Origin: Spirochaetia bacterium
Lineage (GTDB): Bacteria; Spirochaetota; Spirochaetia; JABMQR01
DNA length: 6,221 nt
Assembly: GCA_016784705.1 (NCBI GenBank)
Contig: JADHUD010000153.1
Location: forward strand, 1 to 6,221
Direction: 5' to 3'
Shown here one piece after another: positions 5,311 through 6,221 of this stretch (the stretch's first letter is position 1; each line of letters starts with the position of its first letter). The position numbers were made by a program, and so were the translations under genes. The notes beneath the pieces were generated by a model, which worked only from the letters and a program-made list of their open reading frames with translations, did not search any database and had not been told where the DNA came from.

Positions 5311-6221
5311 ATGATTAAAAATACAACATTTACTCAAGAATGGATTCAGCAAATAAGTAACACCTATACAAGGGGAAAAAGGAAAGCGAGTCCAGCATTA
5401 ATCGAGAAAGCTACTAAAGCCCTGCATTTACTGGATAGCCTTGCTGCAACTGATTTTCAATTTATATTTAAAGGTGGTACAGCATTATTACTTCTACTTG
5501 ATGAGATGCATCGATTTTCAATTGATATTGATATTACTACTACGAGAAACCTTGAAAGTTTAGATAGCATTTTTTCGCAAATTGTAACTGACAGTGAAGT
5601 ATTCAATCGTTATGAAGAAGATATTCGCAGTAGTAATATTAGTATACAAAAGAGACATATTAAATTCTTCTATAATTCGATATTAGATGGATCTGAGAAC
5701 TATATTCTTTTGGATATTCTAAATGTTGAAACTAAGTATAGTAATATAATTCAGAAAGAAGTAAATTGTCGGCTTATAGATTTTGTAAAACCACCTCGTT
5801 ATGTTCAAATTCCAGATACCGAGTCACTACTGGGAGACAAATTAACTGCATTTGCTCCAAATACAACCGGTATTCCTTATGGAGTAGGTAAAGAATTAGA
5901 GATTATCAAACAACTTTTTGATATTGCCCAATTATTTGATTCTATACAAAGGATTGATACAGTTAGTGAATCATTCAAGATGATTGCTCAGCAAGAACTT
6001 GAGTTTAGAGGAAAACACACACAATATTCTTATCAGGATGTACTTATTGATATCTTTAACACATCTTTGATAATTGGAGAACGCAACCGGATGGAAAAAG
6101 AGACATTCAACTTGCTGCTTTCAGGAATAAAAAATATACGTGATTATATCTTTACAAGGAATTTTATCTTGGAGAGCGCTGTTAATTGTGCGGCAAAAGC
6201 AGCCTATTTATCAAAGGTAAT
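5311..6221 (+). CDS. abiEii: AbiEii/AbiGii-family nucleotidyltransferase toxin (3' end outside window)
   Basis: The frame is open from the ATG to the window end, giving 303 complete codons with no stop, close to full length for the family. The nucleotidyltransferase signature is clear: FKGGTALLLLLDEMHRFSIDIDI (53-75) gives the KGGT motif at 54-57 and the metal-binding pair D72 and D74. GDKLTAF (175-181) gives D176 and K177, and KELEIIKQLFDIAQLFD (194-210) gives K200 and D204. All expected active-site motifs are present, so the toxin looks intact. Members of this family (type IV toxins, related to MenT) transfer nucleotides to targets such as tRNA ends and stop growth, often as abortive infection against phage. 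The substrate here is unknown. It is co-transcribed with the AbiEi-like gene, which would hold it in check. Confidence 0.92.
   Translation, partial: MIKNTTFTQEWIQQISNTYTRGKRKASPALIEKATKALHLLDSLAATDFQFIFKGGTALLLLLDEMHRFSIDIDITTTRNLESLDSIFSQIVTDSEVFNRYEEDIRSSNISIQKRHIKFFYNSILDGSENYILLDILNVETKYSNIIQKEVNCRLIDFVKPPRYVQIPDTESLLGDKLTAFAPNTTGIPYGVGKELEIIKQLFDIAQLFDSIQRIDTVSESFKMIAQQELEFRGKHTQYSYQDVLIDIFNTSLIIGERNRMEKETFNLLLSGIKNIRDYIFTRNFILESAVNCAAKAAYLSKV

Overview
This window looks like an accessory (defence-island-like) stretch of a bacterial chromosome. The Shine-Dalgarno sites, mixed composition, group II intron remnant and gene families would fit a Firmicute of the Clostridia. That is an inference from style, and no taxonomic marker gene is present.

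Layout. (1) Positions 1-459 hold the 3' end of an unrecognised protein gene. (2) Its stop codon is the first triplet of a repeat of about 199 bp (copy A, 457-655). (3) Positions 656-1621 form an almost gene-free leader. It has a strongly foldable segment near 741-830, a perfect inverted repeat at 1074-1095, and a good sigma-70-type promoter at 1547-1574. (4) Two translationally coupled genes follow at 1622-3753: a stand-alone DUF4062 protein, and a protein with a Schlafen-type AlbA_2 domain, a RecG-like GHKL ATPase region and a winged helix. (5) Straight after them lie a 17-bp copy of the repeat's left end (3754-3770), the first 235 nt or so of a group II intron (3771-4005), and copy B of the long repeat (4006-4204). 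(6) After a visible shift to AT-rich sequence comes an AbiE-type toxin-antitoxin operon: an AbiEi-like antitoxin/repressor (4552-5286) and an AbiEii nucleotidyltransferase toxin (5311 to past the window end). It is preceded by a promoter enclosed by two inverted repeats.

How it fits together. The DUF4062/AlbA_2 pair is bracketed by long direct repeats that differ at nine positions, so it looks like a discrete module that entered or expanded at a repeated intergenic element. The same element served as a group II intron target: the intron's predicted EBS1 loop pairs with the last six bases of the 17-bp repeat. The AbiE operon is a separate, differently composed module beside it. The AbiE assignment is solid. 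A defence role for the DUF4062/AlbA_2 pair is a reasonable but unproven hypothesis, and the long leader before it is unexplained.
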